From: Bacteroides sp.
GTDB lineage: Bacteria; Bacteroidota; Bacteroidia; Bacteroidales; Bacteroidaceae
Direction of reading: 5' to 3'
DNA length: 64,000 nucleotides
NCBI GenBank assembly: GCA_015060765.1
Contig: SUXW01000017.1
Location: 1-64,000, forward strand
Shown: in pieces, positions 8,882 through 18,832 of the stretch
How positions within the stretch are numbered: the first letter of the stretch is position 1
Layout of the letters: every line of letters starts with the position of its first letter
The notes under the pieces: generated by a model
What the model was told of the DNA's origin: nothing
Database searches by the model: none
The model's input: only the letters and a program-made list of their open reading frames with translations
Translations under genes and position numbers: made by a program

Positions 8882-10075
8882 ATGAATCAATTATCAGATC
8901 GTCTGAACCGCTTGTCACCTTCGGCTACATTGGCTATGTCACAAAAGAGTAGCGAATTAAAAGCCCAAGGTGTAGATGTCATCAACTTGAGTGTAGGTGA
9001 ACCCGATTTCAATACTCCCGACCACATCAAGGAAGCAGCCAAACAAGCTATTGACGACAATTTCTCCAGATACTCTCCTGTACCGGGTTATCCGGCATTG
9101 CGCAACGCCATTGTTGCCAAACTGAAGAATGAAAACGGATTGGATTATACTGCTGCACAGATTTCTTGTGCCAATGGTGCAAAGCAATCGGTATGCAATG
9201 CCATCATGGTATTGGTAAACGAAGGCGATGAAGTCATTGTTCCGGCTCCTTATTGGGTTAGTTACCCTGAAATGGTCAAGATGGCCGATGGTACTCCTGT
9301 TATCGTAACAGCCGGTATCGATCAGGATTTCAAAATTACTCCTGCCCAACTTGAAGCCGCTATCACTCCCAAGACCAAGGCATTGATTCTTTGCTCTCCA
9401 TCCAACCCTACCGGTTCGGTTTATAGCAAGGAAGAATTGAAGGGATTGGCCGAAGTTCTGGCCAAGCATCCGCAAGTATTCGTCATTGCCGATGAGATTT
9501 ACGAACATATCAATTATGTAGGTAAGCACGAGAGCATCGCCCAATTCGAAGAAATACGCAACCGTGTAATCATCGTAAACGGTGTATCCAAGGCATATGC
9601 CATGACCGGTTGGCGCATCGGATTTGTAGCTGGTCCTGAATGGTTGGTGAAGGCCATCAACAAGTTACAAGGACAATACACATCCGGTCCTTGTTCGGTA
9701 TCTCAAAAAGCCGCCGAAGCCGCTTATACCGGTACTCAAGCCCCGGTAGAAGAAATGCGTCAGGCATTCGAACGTCGCCGTAATCTAATTGTACAATTGG
9801 CTAAAGAAATCCCGGGATTTGAAGTAAACAACCCGCAAGGTGCTTTTTACCTTTTCCCAAAATGCGATTCGTTTTATGGTAAATCTGTAGAAGGACGGGC
9901 TATCAACAATGCCGACGATTTGGCCATGTATCTTTTGGAAGAAGGTCATGTGGCTTGTGTAGGCGGTACTTCTTTCGGTTCTCCTGAATGCATCCGTATG
10001 AGCTATGCCACTTCTGATGAAAACATCGTAGAAGCCATGCGCCGCATCAAGGAAGCATTGGCTAAATTGAAATAA
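8882..10075 (+). CDS. aspC: Class I pyridoxal-phosphate aminotransferase, aspartate type
   Basis: The 397-residue fold-type I aminotransferase has the family landmarks NLSVGEPDFNTPDHI, SNPTGSVYSKEEL, ADEIYEHINY and the PLP lysine in NGVSKAYAMTGWRIGF. The arginine of GWRIGF and the late FGSPECIRMSYA bind substrate carboxylates. It resembles the subgroup Ib aspartate aminotransferases. Transamination of aspartate and 2-oxoglutarate is the expected reaction. It ends at a shared terminator. Confidence 0.93.
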   Translation: MNQLSDRLNRLSPSATLAMSQKSSELKAQGVDVINLSVGEPDFNTPDHIKEAAKQAIDDNFSRYSPVPGYPALRNAIVAKLKNENGLDYTAAQISCANGAKQSVCNAIMVLVNEGDEVIVPAPYWVSYPEMVKMADGTPVIVTAGIDQDFKITPAQLEAAITPKTKALILCSPSNPTGSVYSKEELKGLAEVLAKHPQVFVIADEIYEHINYVGKHESIAQFEEIRNRVIIVNGVSKAYAMTGWRIGFVAGPEWLVKAINKLQGQYTSGPCSVSQKAAEAAYTGTQAPVEEMRQAFERRRNLIVQLAKEIPGFEVNNPQGAFYLFPKCDSFYGKSVEGRAINNADDLAMYLLEEGHVACVGGTSFGSPECIRMSYATSDENIVEAMRRIKEALAKLK

Positions 10076-10101
10076 GACTTCACTATTTATTTATAAAAAA
10101 G

Positions 10102-10136
10102 AGTGGATGTATCATGTGATACATCCACTTTATTTT
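10102..10136. terminator. Bidirectional terminator between aspC and the S9 peptidase
   Basis: AGTGGATGTATCA and TGATACATCCACT form a 13-bp near-perfect stem (10102-10129). There is an A-rich run before it and TTTATTTTT after it, so it can act on both converging transcripts. Confidence 0.85.
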
Positions 10137-10174
10137 TGGAACCAACTAAAGTATCCTACTTTAGTCTTATACCA

Positions 10175-13075
10175 TTATTCTTCTACCAATTCCAAGCCGT
10201 AGTCGATGCCCTTCATCGTTGAAGGCACACCGTACTTCATCCACTTGGGCATCGGAGCGCCCTTCAAGAAATGATCCATGAATTGTGACAAGCGGATGGT
10301 GTAATCCAACGCATTCACCCGATTGGACAAGTTATGCGTTTCATTGTTATACTGAAGCATCCATACCGGTTTGCCCAAACGACGCAAAGCGGTAAAGTAT
10401 TCAATTCCTTGATACCAGGGCACAGCCTCATCCTTGTCATTGTGCATAATGAGCAAAGGGGTATTTACCTTATCGGCAAAGAACAACGGAGAGTTTTCTA
10501 TGTATAGATCGAAACCACCTTCATCCCATAAGGTCTTGCCAATACGGCTCTGCGTATGTTCGTATTGGAATTGGCGCACCACACCACTTCCCCAACGGAT
10601 ACCTCCATACGCACTGGTCATGTTGGCCACAGGTGCACCCGAGCCCGCACACTTGAACATATTGGTTTGTGTAACCAAGTAAGCCACCTGGTAACCACCC
10701 CAACTCTGACCTTGGATGGCTATGTTGTCCTTATCCACCCAACTGTTCTTGCAAAGGTTCTCCACTCCCGACACGATGCAATTGTAGGCACTCTTGCCCG
10801 GATGGCCCACGGTATAATGAATATCGGGCATGAATACCAAGTAACCGTTGCTCACAAAATATGTAATGTTAATGGTAGAACGGCTCACATCCGGTTTGCG
10901 ATAGTAATGCTTGTATTGCGACGAAGTTTCGTAGAAATACACCACCATCGGATATTTCTTATCCGGATCGAAATTTTCGGGCTTGTAGAGCAAACCTTCC
11001 AGCTCGCGACCATCGTATGCCTTCCAATATACCGATTCACAAGTTCCCCAATTGTAATCCTTCTGTTGCGGATTGGAATGAGTCAGTTTCTTCGATGTCT
11101 TGAACTGGTTGAAAGTAACCCATAGATTTTGACTTTCTACAAAATTGGATTTAGCATAAGTAATGACATTCGCATTCTTGGCTTTGTGCAAATAACCCAA
11201 TTGGAAGTTGGGCTCCATGATCAATTCCTTCATGGGTTGCCACTTGCCCTTACCAGCCTTACGCATGTAATAGCCTGTACCCTTCGTTTTGTTATCGAAA
11301 GCGGTAAAGTAGATGTTATCGGTAGACTTGATTGGCGTTTTCTTCACTCCCGGTGTACCATCAGGCAATTGCATGGCATCCCAACGCATCATTCTGAAGG
11401 TATATTCCTTCTCACGTCCCAAACCTTGAGTCAGCATTTCGGGAGCACGTTCGCCTTTAGGATCTACCGCCCATACATCGTATTTGTCGTAGATGCAGAA
11501 CATCTTTTCATCTTCACTCCATCCTCCATTACCATAAGGACCGGCCATTTGTGGCTTATCGTGTGATTCCTTCCACAAAGGATGTGGAATGCCCTTACTG
11601 ATGTTGACCGGCTTGATTTCAGCGTCAATGTCTTCACCCTTGTTTACCGCACTCATATCCATGGAGTAATACTGATTGTCTTCTGGATTGAACCACACCA
11701 GATAATCACCCGAAGGAGAAGTGTGCATGCCAAATACATAGCTACCCTTGGCCAACAAACGCGAAGAACCGTCCTTCAACGAGATGATATACAAGTCACC
11801 TATCGGATTGGCATCCCATTGCGCCTGAACCAAATACGGCTGACTGGTATGTGTGTAGGCATAGCCTGCGCTCCATTCATCGGGAACGGTAGGAATAGGA
11901 TATTGTTCGGTTGCCAGACGGACCATCTTTCCTTTCAACGAATAATCCAACGTATCCAGTTCCACCACCGACAAATAGCTTCGTTTCTGTAGCATACTCT
12001 TCATGTGCAAATCCTGCGTAGCGATATATGGCGCCTGATAATGCCATACATCCAATTGGGCTTGTTCTTCCTTGATGGTGGTATCCTTTTTGGCTATCGG
12101 ATAAGTGATACCGAAGAACAACTTGTCGCCTTTCTTGCTGAAGTTGATGGCTCTGTTTTTGGACACCAACATTCCTTGGGGCAAGCCCGGCACTTCATTG
12201 GTTATGACCTTTACGGGTTTCGGTTCATCCACATTCATGCGGCAAGTATAGATTTCCACATTCTCGTCGAATTTCTTGGTCGAATCGGTATTGGCATAGA
12301 AAGCAATCCGATTGCCATCATCCGAAATGACCGGCCGTTGCATATCCGCTTTTTTATGAGCCTCCAGAATCATTTTGCTCGAACGCGTAGCAGGATTGTA
12401 GACAAAGAGTTGCTTGGTAGAATCTACCGCAATGCAAAACAATTGTTTTCCGTATTTATCGAAAGCCATTACATCGATATGTCTCAATGTATCGGTCACT
12501 TCCCCTTTCTTGAAATCGTAGACAAGTGTCAGTATTTCTTTCTTGCTTTTGGCCTTTTTCTTCTTTTTATCCGCTACAGAATCAGTAGCAGCTTCTTGTT
12601 TATCCACTTCGATATTGAATGCTATGAAATCACCCATTTCGCGTGGCGACTCCACCCTCTTGAGAGCCGGGAATTTGACAATTTCCTTCGTCTTCAAATT
12701 CAATATACCCAATGTATCCTTAGGAGCCTTGTCTCCTCTCAACTTTTTTTGCTTGGCTTCTTTAGTCTGTTCAAAAAAAGGACGGATGGTAAAATACATG
12801 TATTTTCCATTACCCGAAAACTTGGCTCTTGATCCCCTGTTTACCGTTGTCGTTTCAGAAGTCTTCAAATTCACCACGCTCACCGAACCGTCTCCCTCTC
12901 CCACATTGGTAAGATAAGATGCATACTTGCCATCATCCGTCAATTGGAATCCTCCCACATTCTGCCAAATCTTATAGACAGAATGATCGAGTGCCGGTTT
13001 CTGTTCCTGAGCCTTCACATTCGTGCCACACCATAATGACGCCAACACAAACAAACCATTCAACACTTTTTTCAT
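10175..13075 (-). CDS. Exported S9-family peptidase (prolyl oligopeptidase / DPP-like)
   Basis: The 966-residue product has a signal peptide (MKKVLNGLFVLASLWCG to KAQ) and a long N-terminal beta-propeller-like region. It ends in an alpha/beta-hydrolase domain with nucleophile GQSWGG (Ser791), Asp in HNDKDEAVPW and His in NNETHNL. S9 enzymes cleave short peptides, often after proline. The ATG at 13075 starts the leader; an in-frame ATG at 13105 would precede the signal peptide with charged residues, so it is less likely. Probably periplasmic. Single gene, convergent with aspC. Confidence 0.9.
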   Translation of the reverse strand: MKKVLNGLFVLASLWCGTNVKAQEQKPALDHSVYKIWQNVGGFQLTDDGKYASYLTNVGEGDGSVSVVNLKTSETTTVNRGSRAKFSGNGKYMYFTIRPFFEQTKEAKQKKLRGDKAPKDTLGILNLKTKEIVKFPALKRVESPREMGDFIAFNIEVDKQEAATDSVADKKKKKAKSKKEILTLVYDFKKGEVTDTLRHIDVMAFDKYGKQLFCIAVDSTKQLFVYNPATRSSKMILEAHKKADMQRPVISDDGNRIAFYANTDSTKKFDENVEIYTCRMNVDEPKPVKVITNEVPGLPQGMLVSKNRAINFSKKGDKLFFGITYPIAKKDTTIKEEQAQLDVWHYQAPYIATQDLHMKSMLQKRSYLSVVELDTLDYSLKGKMVRLATEQYPIPTVPDEWSAGYAYTHTSQPYLVQAQWDANPIGDLYIISLKDGSSRLLAKGSYVFGMHTSPSGDYLVWFNPEDNQYYSMDMSAVNKGEDIDAEIKPVNISKGIPHPLWKESHDKPQMAGPYGNGGWSEDEKMFCIYDKYDVWAVDPKGERAPEMLTQGLGREKEYTFRMMRWDAMQLPDGTPGVKKTPIKSTDNIYFTAFDNKTKGTGYYMRKAGKGKWQPMKELIMEPNFQLGYLHKAKNANVITYAKSNFVESQNLWVTFNQFKTSKKLTHSNPQQKDYNWGTCESVYWKAYDGRELEGLLYKPENFDPDKKYPMVVYFYETSSQYKHYYRKPDVSRSTINITYFVSNGYLVFMPDIHYTVGHPGKSAYNCIVSGVENLCKNSWVDKDNIAIQGQSWGGYQVAYLVTQTNMFKCAGSGAPVANMTSAYGGIRWGSGVVRQFQYEHTQSRIGKTLWDEGGFDLYIENSPLFFADKVNTPLLIMHNDKDEAVPWYQGIEYFTALRRLGKPVWMLQYNNETHNLSNRVNALDYTIRLSQFMDHFLKGAPMPKWMKYGVPSTMKGIDYGLELVEE

Positions 13076-13164
13076 TTTATATCCTTTAACAATTTTACTG
13101 ACCAAAAACGGCTACCCTTCTATTTAGGATAGCCGTTAGTAATTCTTCTTTTTCAGATTGTATT

Positions 13165-13332
13165 TTAGCCCAAGCTGATAGCTTCTGACGGACATGCATC
13201 AGCACATGTTCCACATTCTGTACAAGCATCTGGATCAATTGAATACTTATCACCTTCAGAAATTGCGCCAACTGGGCATTCATCGATACAAGTACCGCAA
13301 GCGATACAATCGTCACTAATTACGTAAGCCAT
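13165..13332 (-). CDS. 2[4Fe-4S] ferredoxin
   Basis: A 55-residue product starts MAYVISDDCIACGTC and has two CxxCxxCxxxCP clusters: CIACGTCIDECP near 9-20 and CTECGTCADACP near 37-48. This is the clostridial-type low-potential bacterial ferredoxin, complete at the family's normal size. It carries electrons for enzymes such as pyruvate:ferredoxin oxidoreductase. It is monocistronic with its own promoter. Confidence 0.95.
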   Translation of the reverse strand: MAYVISDDCIACGTCIDECPVGAISEGDKYSIDPDACTECGTCADACPSEAISLG

Positions 13333-13370
13333 TTTGTTTAATATTTAAATTATTAGTACTAATTACTTTG

Positions 13371-13378
13371 CAAATATA
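13371..13378 (-). promoter_or_regulatory. -7 box of the ferredoxin gene
   Basis: TATATTTG on the minus strand matches TAnnTTTG exactly, 38 bases upstream of the ATG. The -33 TTG is degenerate. Confidence 0.55.
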
Positions 13379-13447
13379 CGGTTTTTCTTTGAAAAATTGC
13401 TATCTCCACCTTACAAACATTCTTATTTGTATCGTGTCTAAATACAC

Positions 13448-16417
13448 TCACTTCTTCAGAGCCTGATACATAATCTGTTGGATACGCGGACGGATATTCA
13501 AAGTCATCAGTCCTTTATGGTCGAACACCCGCGGATAGATACGATTGCTCAAGAACACATACACCAGTTGGTTCTTGGGGTCGGCCCATGCGCAAGTACC
13601 CGTAAAGCCCGTATGCCCCACCACTTCGGCGGGTGCCTCCTCGGCACACGGACTCTTGGGCAGGTTCTTCGTGTCGGGTTTGTCGAAACCCAACGAGCGC
13701 CTGCTTATTCTCGACACATGGTTCATGAAAAAGTCGCACGTGTTGGCACTGATATAGCGCTTGCCATCGTACATGCCCTTGTCTACAAACAGTTGGTACA
13801 CCTTGGCCACATCGCGCGCCGTTGAGAAGAGCCCTGCATTGCCCGACACCCCTCCCATGAACGAGGCTATCTCGTCGTGCACCTCGCCTTGCAAGGTTTT
13901 TCCCTTCCGCAAATAGTCTCTCTTCACCGTTGGCACTATCTGTTCCTTCGGGAATCGTTGCAAAGGGCGGTATAGGGTATGTGTCATGCCCATGGGGATA
14001 TAGAATTCCTTTTCCAGGTAGACTTCCATCGGCATGCCGGTTATCTGCTCCACCATCTCCTTCAGGAGCATGAAGTTCAGGCAACTATACCGATAGCGCC
14101 GGTCCCTCAATTCTATTTCATCCGAAGCAATCATTTCAATCATCCTATCAGAGAAAGAAGCACCTACATACATCCCATCGACAATCCGGTGGGGATACTT
14201 TTCTGAAACCTTGTCGGATATCCATTCTTCCTTGTACTTGAAGCGATCTACCACCCATAAACGGCGGTCCACTTGCGTAGTATGCAAGGCATCCCGTCGT
14301 GCCTTGTAAAAAGTAGTCTGATAGCTGCTATCGTCTATCGCTTCTCGATAGAATGGCCAGAAGGCGGGCAATCCCGATTGGTGCAACAACAGTTCTTCGA
14401 TGGTGATACGTGCTTTGGAACTTCCCTTCAGGGCGGGTACGTACTTCGTTATCTTGTCGGTAAGGCCGAACTTTCCTTCATCGTACAGCTTCATCACGGC
14501 CAGCAGGGTAGCCGTAGTTTTGGTGAGCGAGGCGATGTCGTACAAGTCGTCGGGCCTTACCTGACGTTTTCCTTCGTAGGTAAAGGTACCGAAACATTTG
14601 TCGTACACAGGCACTCCGTTCTTCAGTATCAGCACCTGGCATCCGGGGTATGCTTTTTTCTGTATGCCTTCCTTCGCTATTTCATCTATCTTGGCCAGTA
14701 CGGATGCATCCATGTCATAGTCTTCGGGGCGATATACTTTCGATTCCTGCAGAAGAGGCAAGGTCAATCCTTCTCCCGGCTTCCGGAAATTCTGCACTTC
14801 TACCGACATACGTCCTTCGGCCCTCTCTTTTCCTACCAATACCCCGGCAACAAACTCCTGCACTACCTTTGTCGACGAATAGCCCATCACCACGGCACCG
14901 GCCTTTTTCCATTCATTACCTTTATTATATATACGGCGCAAGGGGGTGAGGTACACATACACCACCGGCACCTTGGTGGCCACGGCATCGAGCATGGGCT
15001 TGTAGGCATCGTACTTCTCGGTATAGAGGGCCACCACTACCCTATCGGCCTTGAGCAGGCGGTTGCGATGTGTCACGATAGAATCGGGATGCGCCTGCAC
15101 CACGGTGTGTGCCAGGTATCGTTGCAATTGTTTGGAGAAGAGGTTGCCCTCGGGAGCCTTTCCTATCTGTAGCAGGGTGGTTCCCTGCAAAGTCATTTCC
15201 ATGGGCAGAATACCTCCGTCGTTGCTCACCACCGTTACAGCTGCTTTCTCAAGCTTGCCTATCAGTTCTCCGATAGCCGGTCGGTTCAACCGTTTTTCCA
15301 AGCCCGATAGTTGTATTTGCGGTTTTTCGTTCAATCCAAGTATATACTTGTAGGTCAATACCTTTCGGCATTTCTCGGTAATCTGTTCTTCGGTCAGCTT
15401 TCCGGCCTTGATGGCTCTCATCACCCCGTCCAGTTCGCGCTTCAGGTTGCGGGGTGCCAACAACATGTCATTACCCGCCATCAAGGCACGGGCACATACA
15501 TCCTTGTTGTTCGATACCCCCTTCATTTCCAGCGCATCGGTGAATATCAGTCCTTCGAATCCCATTTCGTTTTTCAGCAAGCCAATAATGTCTTCGGACA
15601 ATGAGGCCGTTTTCTTGCTCAACGCGGGCACTTCCAAATGGCCTATCATCATGCCGTTTGCTCCAGCCTGTACGGCTTTCCGGAAAGGTACTAGTTCGAT
15701 GCTGTCCAACCTTTCACGTGAGAAATTCAGTACGGGCAAGGCCTTGTGCGAATCCACATTCGTATCGCCATGACCGGGGAAATGCTTGCACACCGCCAGT
15801 ACACCCCCATCTTCCAATCCTTTGGCATACGATGCCACCTTTCCGGCCACGTTCATGGGGTCTCCTCCAAACGAACGGGTGTTGATGACGGGATTCTTCG
15901 GGTTGTTGTCCACATCGGCCACCGGAGCAAAGTTCACATGCACCCCTATCTCCCTACATTGACGGGCCACCTCCTTGCCATATTCATAAATCAGGCGGTT
16001 GTCCTGTATGCATCCCAGCACGCGGTTTTTTGGGAAGGCGGGTGTATTCTTCAGTCTCATGGCCAATCCCCATTCACCGTCGAAAGTCATCATCAAAGGT
16101 ATCTCGGCCAACTCCTGCGCATAATTGGTCAGCACCACCTGGTTCATCAGTTCCCCTCCGGAAAACAACAATCCCCCCACCTTGTATTCCTTCACGGCAT
16201 CGGCTATATTCCTCCTGTTCTGTGGCGTATTGAGCGGTGCTACCGTATGGATGAACAACTGACCTATCTTCTCCTTCAGCGACATCTTTGCCAATCGTTC
16301 TTCCACCCATGTCCTACACGCTTCATTGTCCGCTTTGGCTTGCCAATCCTTGTTTTCTTGTGCGAAAGCCAACAAGGTACAAAGCCAAAAACAGATATAT
16401 ATTCCAAATCTTTTCAT
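13448..16417 (-). CDS. GH3 beta-N-acetylglucosaminidase-like / serine beta-lactamase-like fusion
   Basis: The exported protein is about 989 residues long with leader MKRFGIYICFWLCTLLAFAQ. Residues about 30-390 form a GH3 domain of the NagZ type, with KHFPGHGDT (His212), the following VDSH that supplies the Asp/His dyad, and the nucleophile region FTDALEMKGV. A linker domain follows. The last 400 residues are a class C beta-lactamase/esterase-like hydrolase with SLTK (SxxK) and a late HTG. The middle YxN motif is YSC instead. Family knowledge links this fusion to peptidoglycan fragment processing. The start is ATG 16417; ATG 16426 is equally near the promoter and adds three residues. Confidence 0.88.
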   Translation of the reverse strand: MKRFGIYICFWLCTLLAFAQENKDWQAKADNEACRTWVEERLAKMSLKEKIGQLFIHTVAPLNTPQNRRNIADAVKEYKVGGLLFSGGELMNQVVLTNYAQELAEIPLMMTFDGEWGLAMRLKNTPAFPKNRVLGCIQDNRLIYEYGKEVARQCREIGVHVNFAPVADVDNNPKNPVINTRSFGGDPMNVAGKVASYAKGLEDGGVLAVCKHFPGHGDTNVDSHKALPVLNFSRERLDSIELVPFRKAVQAGANGMMIGHLEVPALSKKTASLSEDIIGLLKNEMGFEGLIFTDALEMKGVSNNKDVCARALMAGNDMLLAPRNLKRELDGVMRAIKAGKLTEEQITEKCRKVLTYKYILGLNEKPQIQLSGLEKRLNRPAIGELIGKLEKAAVTVVSNDGGILPMEMTLQGTTLLQIGKAPEGNLFSKQLQRYLAHTVVQAHPDSIVTHRNRLLKADRVVVALYTEKYDAYKPMLDAVATKVPVVYVYLTPLRRIYNKGNEWKKAGAVVMGYSSTKVVQEFVAGVLVGKERAEGRMSVEVQNFRKPGEGLTLPLLQESKVYRPEDYDMDASVLAKIDEIAKEGIQKKAYPGCQVLILKNGVPVYDKCFGTFTYEGKRQVRPDDLYDIASLTKTTATLLAVMKLYDEGKFGLTDKITKYVPALKGSSKARITIEELLLHQSGLPAFWPFYREAIDDSSYQTTFYKARRDALHTTQVDRRLWVVDRFKYKEEWISDKVSEKYPHRIVDGMYVGASFSDRMIEMIASDEIELRDRRYRYSCLNFMLLKEMVEQITGMPMEVYLEKEFYIPMGMTHTLYRPLQRFPKEQIVPTVKRDYLRKGKTLQGEVHDEIASFMGGVSGNAGLFSTARDVAKVYQLFVDKGMYDGKRYISANTCDFFMNHVSRISRRSLGFDKPDTKNLPKSPCAEEAPAEVVGHTGFTGTCAWADPKNQLVYVFLSNRIYPRVFDHKGLMTLNIRPRIQQIMYQALKK

Positions 16418-16438
16418 TTCACTCATGCATTTATTCCC

Positions 16439-16468
16439 CAAAATTACAAAAAAGACACAGTAAGCCAA
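16439..16468 (-). promoter_or_regulatory. Promoter of the GH3 fusion gene
   Basis: The minus strand has TTG (16468-16466), a 19-base spacer and TAATTTTG (16446-16439), a full consensus match 21 bases before ATG 16417. Confidence 0.65.
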
Positions 16469-16498
16469 CCATCTACAACAAAATTATCCGAAATTTAT

Positions 16499-16529
16499 TT
16501 GTACGAATCATAAAAAACAAGTACCTTTG
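16499..16529 (+). promoter_or_regulatory. Promoter of rplS
   Basis: TTG (16499-16501), a 20-base spacer and TACCTTTG (16522-16529) match the consensus. The predicted leader before the ATG at 16614 is about 75-80 bases. It contains a CGCAA/TTGCG pairing that may form a stem, but no known L19 leader fold can be asserted. Confidence 0.7.
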
Positions 16530-16613
16530 CCCCGCTTTCCGCGCAATCGCTGTCATGAAGAGTTACTTGATATGTTGCGTTGGTAACGATAAACAATTTA
16601 ATAATTACAAACA

Positions 16614-16970
16614 ATGGATTTAATTAAAATTGCTGAAGAAGCATTTGCTACCGGTAAGCAACACCCTGCATTCAAGGCTGGTGACACCATTACAGTAGCA
16701 TATCGTATCGTTGAAGGTAACAAGGAACGTGTACAGTTGTACCGTGGTGTTGTTATTAAGATTGCCGGACATGGTGACAAGAAGCGTTTCACCGTTCGTA
16801 AGATGTCTGGTACTGTAGGTGTTGAACGTATTTTCCCGTTGGAATCTCCGGCTATCGACAGTATTGTTGTCAACAAGATCGGTAAGGTTCGTCGCGCTAA
16901 GTTGTACTACTTGCGTGCATTGACTGGTAAGAAGGCCAGAATTCAGGAAAAGCGCGTTAACAACGCATAA
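16614..16970 (+). CDS. rplS: 50S ribosomal protein L19
   Basis: The 118-residue protein has the L19 core: [22 protein letters not shown], the YRGVVI strand, and [15 protein letters not shown]. It sits at the 30S/50S interface. The length is normal. It is transcribed alone here, away from the trmD/rpsP context seen in proteobacteria, and followed by a strong terminator. Confidence 0.98.
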   Translation: MDLIKIAEEAFATGKQHPAFKAGDTITVAYRIVEGNKERVQLYRGVVIKIAGHGDKKRFTVRKMSGTVGVERIFPLESPAIDSIVVNKIGKVRRAKLYYLRALTGKKARIQEKRVNNA

Positions 16971-16994
16971 TAAGAATGCTTATTATTCCTACAT

Positions 16995-17030
16995 AAAAAA
17001 GGAACATCGGTTGATGTTCCTTTTTTATTT
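16995..17030. terminator. Bidirectional terminator after rplS
   Basis: AAAAAAGGAACATC and GATGTTCCTTTTTT form a 14-bp stem with loop GGTT. It is flanked by A and T runs and serves the converging rplS and TPR-protein genes. Confidence 0.9.
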
Positions 17031-18659
17031 TTACGTTATTTTATGATTTTCAAAAATCATTTGGAAAGTATCTTCGGCCAAATTTCTCTTCAAGCGATTT
17101 TTACGAGCGCGAAGAGCTCCACTCGTTGTTTTCATACAATAACATATAAGACGTTTTCTAAAATGTAGAGCTGATAAAATACAAAAGAGCAAATCTTCTT
17201 CATTTAAATGGGGATATATTTCTAAAAAATCATTTCTAAAATCCCGAAAACAAAACAACAATTCCATATAAAGTTCCTCTTGTCCTTGCTTAATATAATC
17301 TCCAGGATTTATAACTTCATCAACCTTTTCTAATATTATTTTCCATCGCGTTCGTTGGAAAGCTTTAATACCGATCTGTATTTTTCTTTGCTTAAAAGTA
17401 GTAATATCCTCCAACGAAGTTTCTTCGCCTAATTTTTCATTCAAATAACTATGAATATGTTGTGATTGGTCTTTGAAATACAAACATTCTCGTTTCAACA
17501 ATTCTTCTTTATGCCTCTTCCTCATGTATATAAAAAAAATGGCCCCTGCCAACAACATACACAACATAGACAATCTGGTTTTCCACGATTCAAGTTTATT
17601 TTTACTTTCATTTTCCTTTGCTTGAAGAGCCAATTCGTGATTTATTGTTTGTTTTTGGATTTCCTCATGCAATTTCAATACATTGATAGAATCTCTATAT
17701 ACATTAAACGAATCAATATAGGCATAAGCCAAAGCATGTTTCCCTTCTTCCCTCTTTATTTTAGAAAGCAAATCAAAACAACTCGCTTTCGTATAAACGC
17801 TACCCGATTGCAGACCTTCTTCCAAATACATTTGGGCAGAATCCAATTCTTTTTTCAAATATAGAAATTGGCTTTTCCAATAGATACTATAAACATCAAT
17901 ATAATCACGAGCTAAATATTCATATATACCCAAAGCCTTAACCGTATCCTTTTTATAAAAATAAGCTGAGCTCATATCGCTTAATACTATAGCCGTTCTA
18001 TCATCACCATGAAAAGAACGGCTATTATCCAAAGCTTTTTGATAATAGTACAAAGTACTATCATTATTTCCCATTGCCATGTAACATTGACCTATTCCAT
18101 AATAAGGGAAATAAAAAAGCGACGAATCATTCATCAGCACTATTTCTCCCAAGCAGTCCTGATACATATCCAAAGCCTCTTTATAAAGAGATTGAAGGTA
18201 ATATCTTTCAGCCAAATTATAATATATTTGCATTCGTAACTTAGTCCACTCCCCTTGAGGAATTCTTTGCAAAGCTTTATAAAAAGCTTCTACCGCTAAA
18301 GTGGACCGATCACCATTACGATAAATGCAACCTAAATAAAAATAACTTAAAGAAGCATGCCAATCATCTTTTTGTTTACTATAATAATCGACTGCTTTCA
18401 GAATCAATGAATCATTCGTTGGGAACATCTGATTCCTATCACATGCCTGAGAATACAACAATGCATAATCCGCCAATGCTCTTCCTTCCAAAGCAGACGG
18501 ATTGGATATGCTTTCTATTATTTTCAACGCATTATCAGGAGCTACATCCATCAAACAACTTGCGATTTCAAGTTCCTTCGGATAATTAGTATAATTAATA
18601 CAAGAGAAAAGAACACTTCCTATTATACTTATCCAGACGAAATACACTAGTTTTTTCAT
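17031..18659 (-). CDS. TPR lipoprotein with one transmembrane helix and C-terminal HTH-like region
   Basis: The 542-residue product has a leader with lipobox VLFSC. Tetratricopeptide-like helices span about 50-330 (for example ALSYFYLGCIYRNGD and YYGIGQCYMAMGNND). A coiled segment precedes a transmembrane helix (LSMLCMLLAGAIFFIYM, about 370-386). The cytosolic tail is near 150 residues. Its end (DLLFCILSALHFRKRLICYCM to ALRARKNRLKRNL) resembles the LuxR-like HTH found in Bacteroidetes TPR regulators. This topology suggests a membrane-anchored sensor and transcription factor. It is divergent from a DUF3244-like gene across a repeat-rich intergenic region. Whether the lipobox or the transmembrane helix defines topology is open. 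Confidence 0.7.
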   Translation of the reverse strand: MKKLVYFVWISIIGSVLFSCINYTNYPKELEIASCLMDVAPDNALKIIESISNPSALEGRALADYALLYSQACDRNQMFPTNDSLILKAVDYYSKQKDDWHASLSYFYLGCIYRNGDRSTLAVEAFYKALQRIPQGEWTKLRMQIYYNLAERYYLQSLYKEALDMYQDCLGEIVLMNDSSLFYFPYYGIGQCYMAMGNNDSTLYYYQKALDNSRSFHGDDRTAIVLSDMSSAYFYKKDTVKALGIYEYLARDYIDVYSIYWKSQFLYLKKELDSAQMYLEEGLQSGSVYTKASCFDLLSKIKREEGKHALAYAYIDSFNVYRDSINVLKLHEEIQKQTINHELALQAKENESKNKLESWKTRLSMLCMLLAGAIFFIYMRKRHKEELLKRECLYFKDQSQHIHSYLNEKLGEETSLEDITTFKQRKIQIGIKAFQRTRWKIILEKVDEVINPGDYIKQGQEELYMELLFCFRDFRNDFLEIYPHLNEEDLLFCILSALHFRKRLICYCMKTTSGALRARKNRLKRNLAEDTFQMIFENHKIT

Positions 18660-18748
18660 TTTTTCATTTAAGTTTTTTTAGGAGCGCAATATTAATCAAA
18701 TTATTCGAATTTTACAATATATACCCATAAATGAAACATTTTATTCCG

Positions 18749-18800
18749 TGTTACACCATGTAACACATCAAGTGTAACGGTTTTTGGCTTTTTTGTAACG
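18749..18800. promoter_or_regulatory. GTAAC repeat cluster between divergent genes
   Basis: A palindrome TGTTAC-N5-GTAACA (18749-18765) is followed by two exact copies of TGTAACG (18773-18779 and 18794-18800), whose starts are 21 bases apart, two helical turns. The cluster sits just upstream of the -7 box at 18833 and between the TPR/HTH gene and the DUF3244-like gene. This is a plausible binding array for that regulator. Confidence 0.5.
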
Positions 18801-18832
18801 CTTTTTTTGCTACACCTATTAAGACAATACGA

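Noticed and set aside
13095-13316. 73-codon minus-strand frame over the ferredoxin gene
   Set aside because: It is a frame-shifted shadow. The real frame is the 55-codon ferredoxin with two complete cysteine clusters at 13165-13332.
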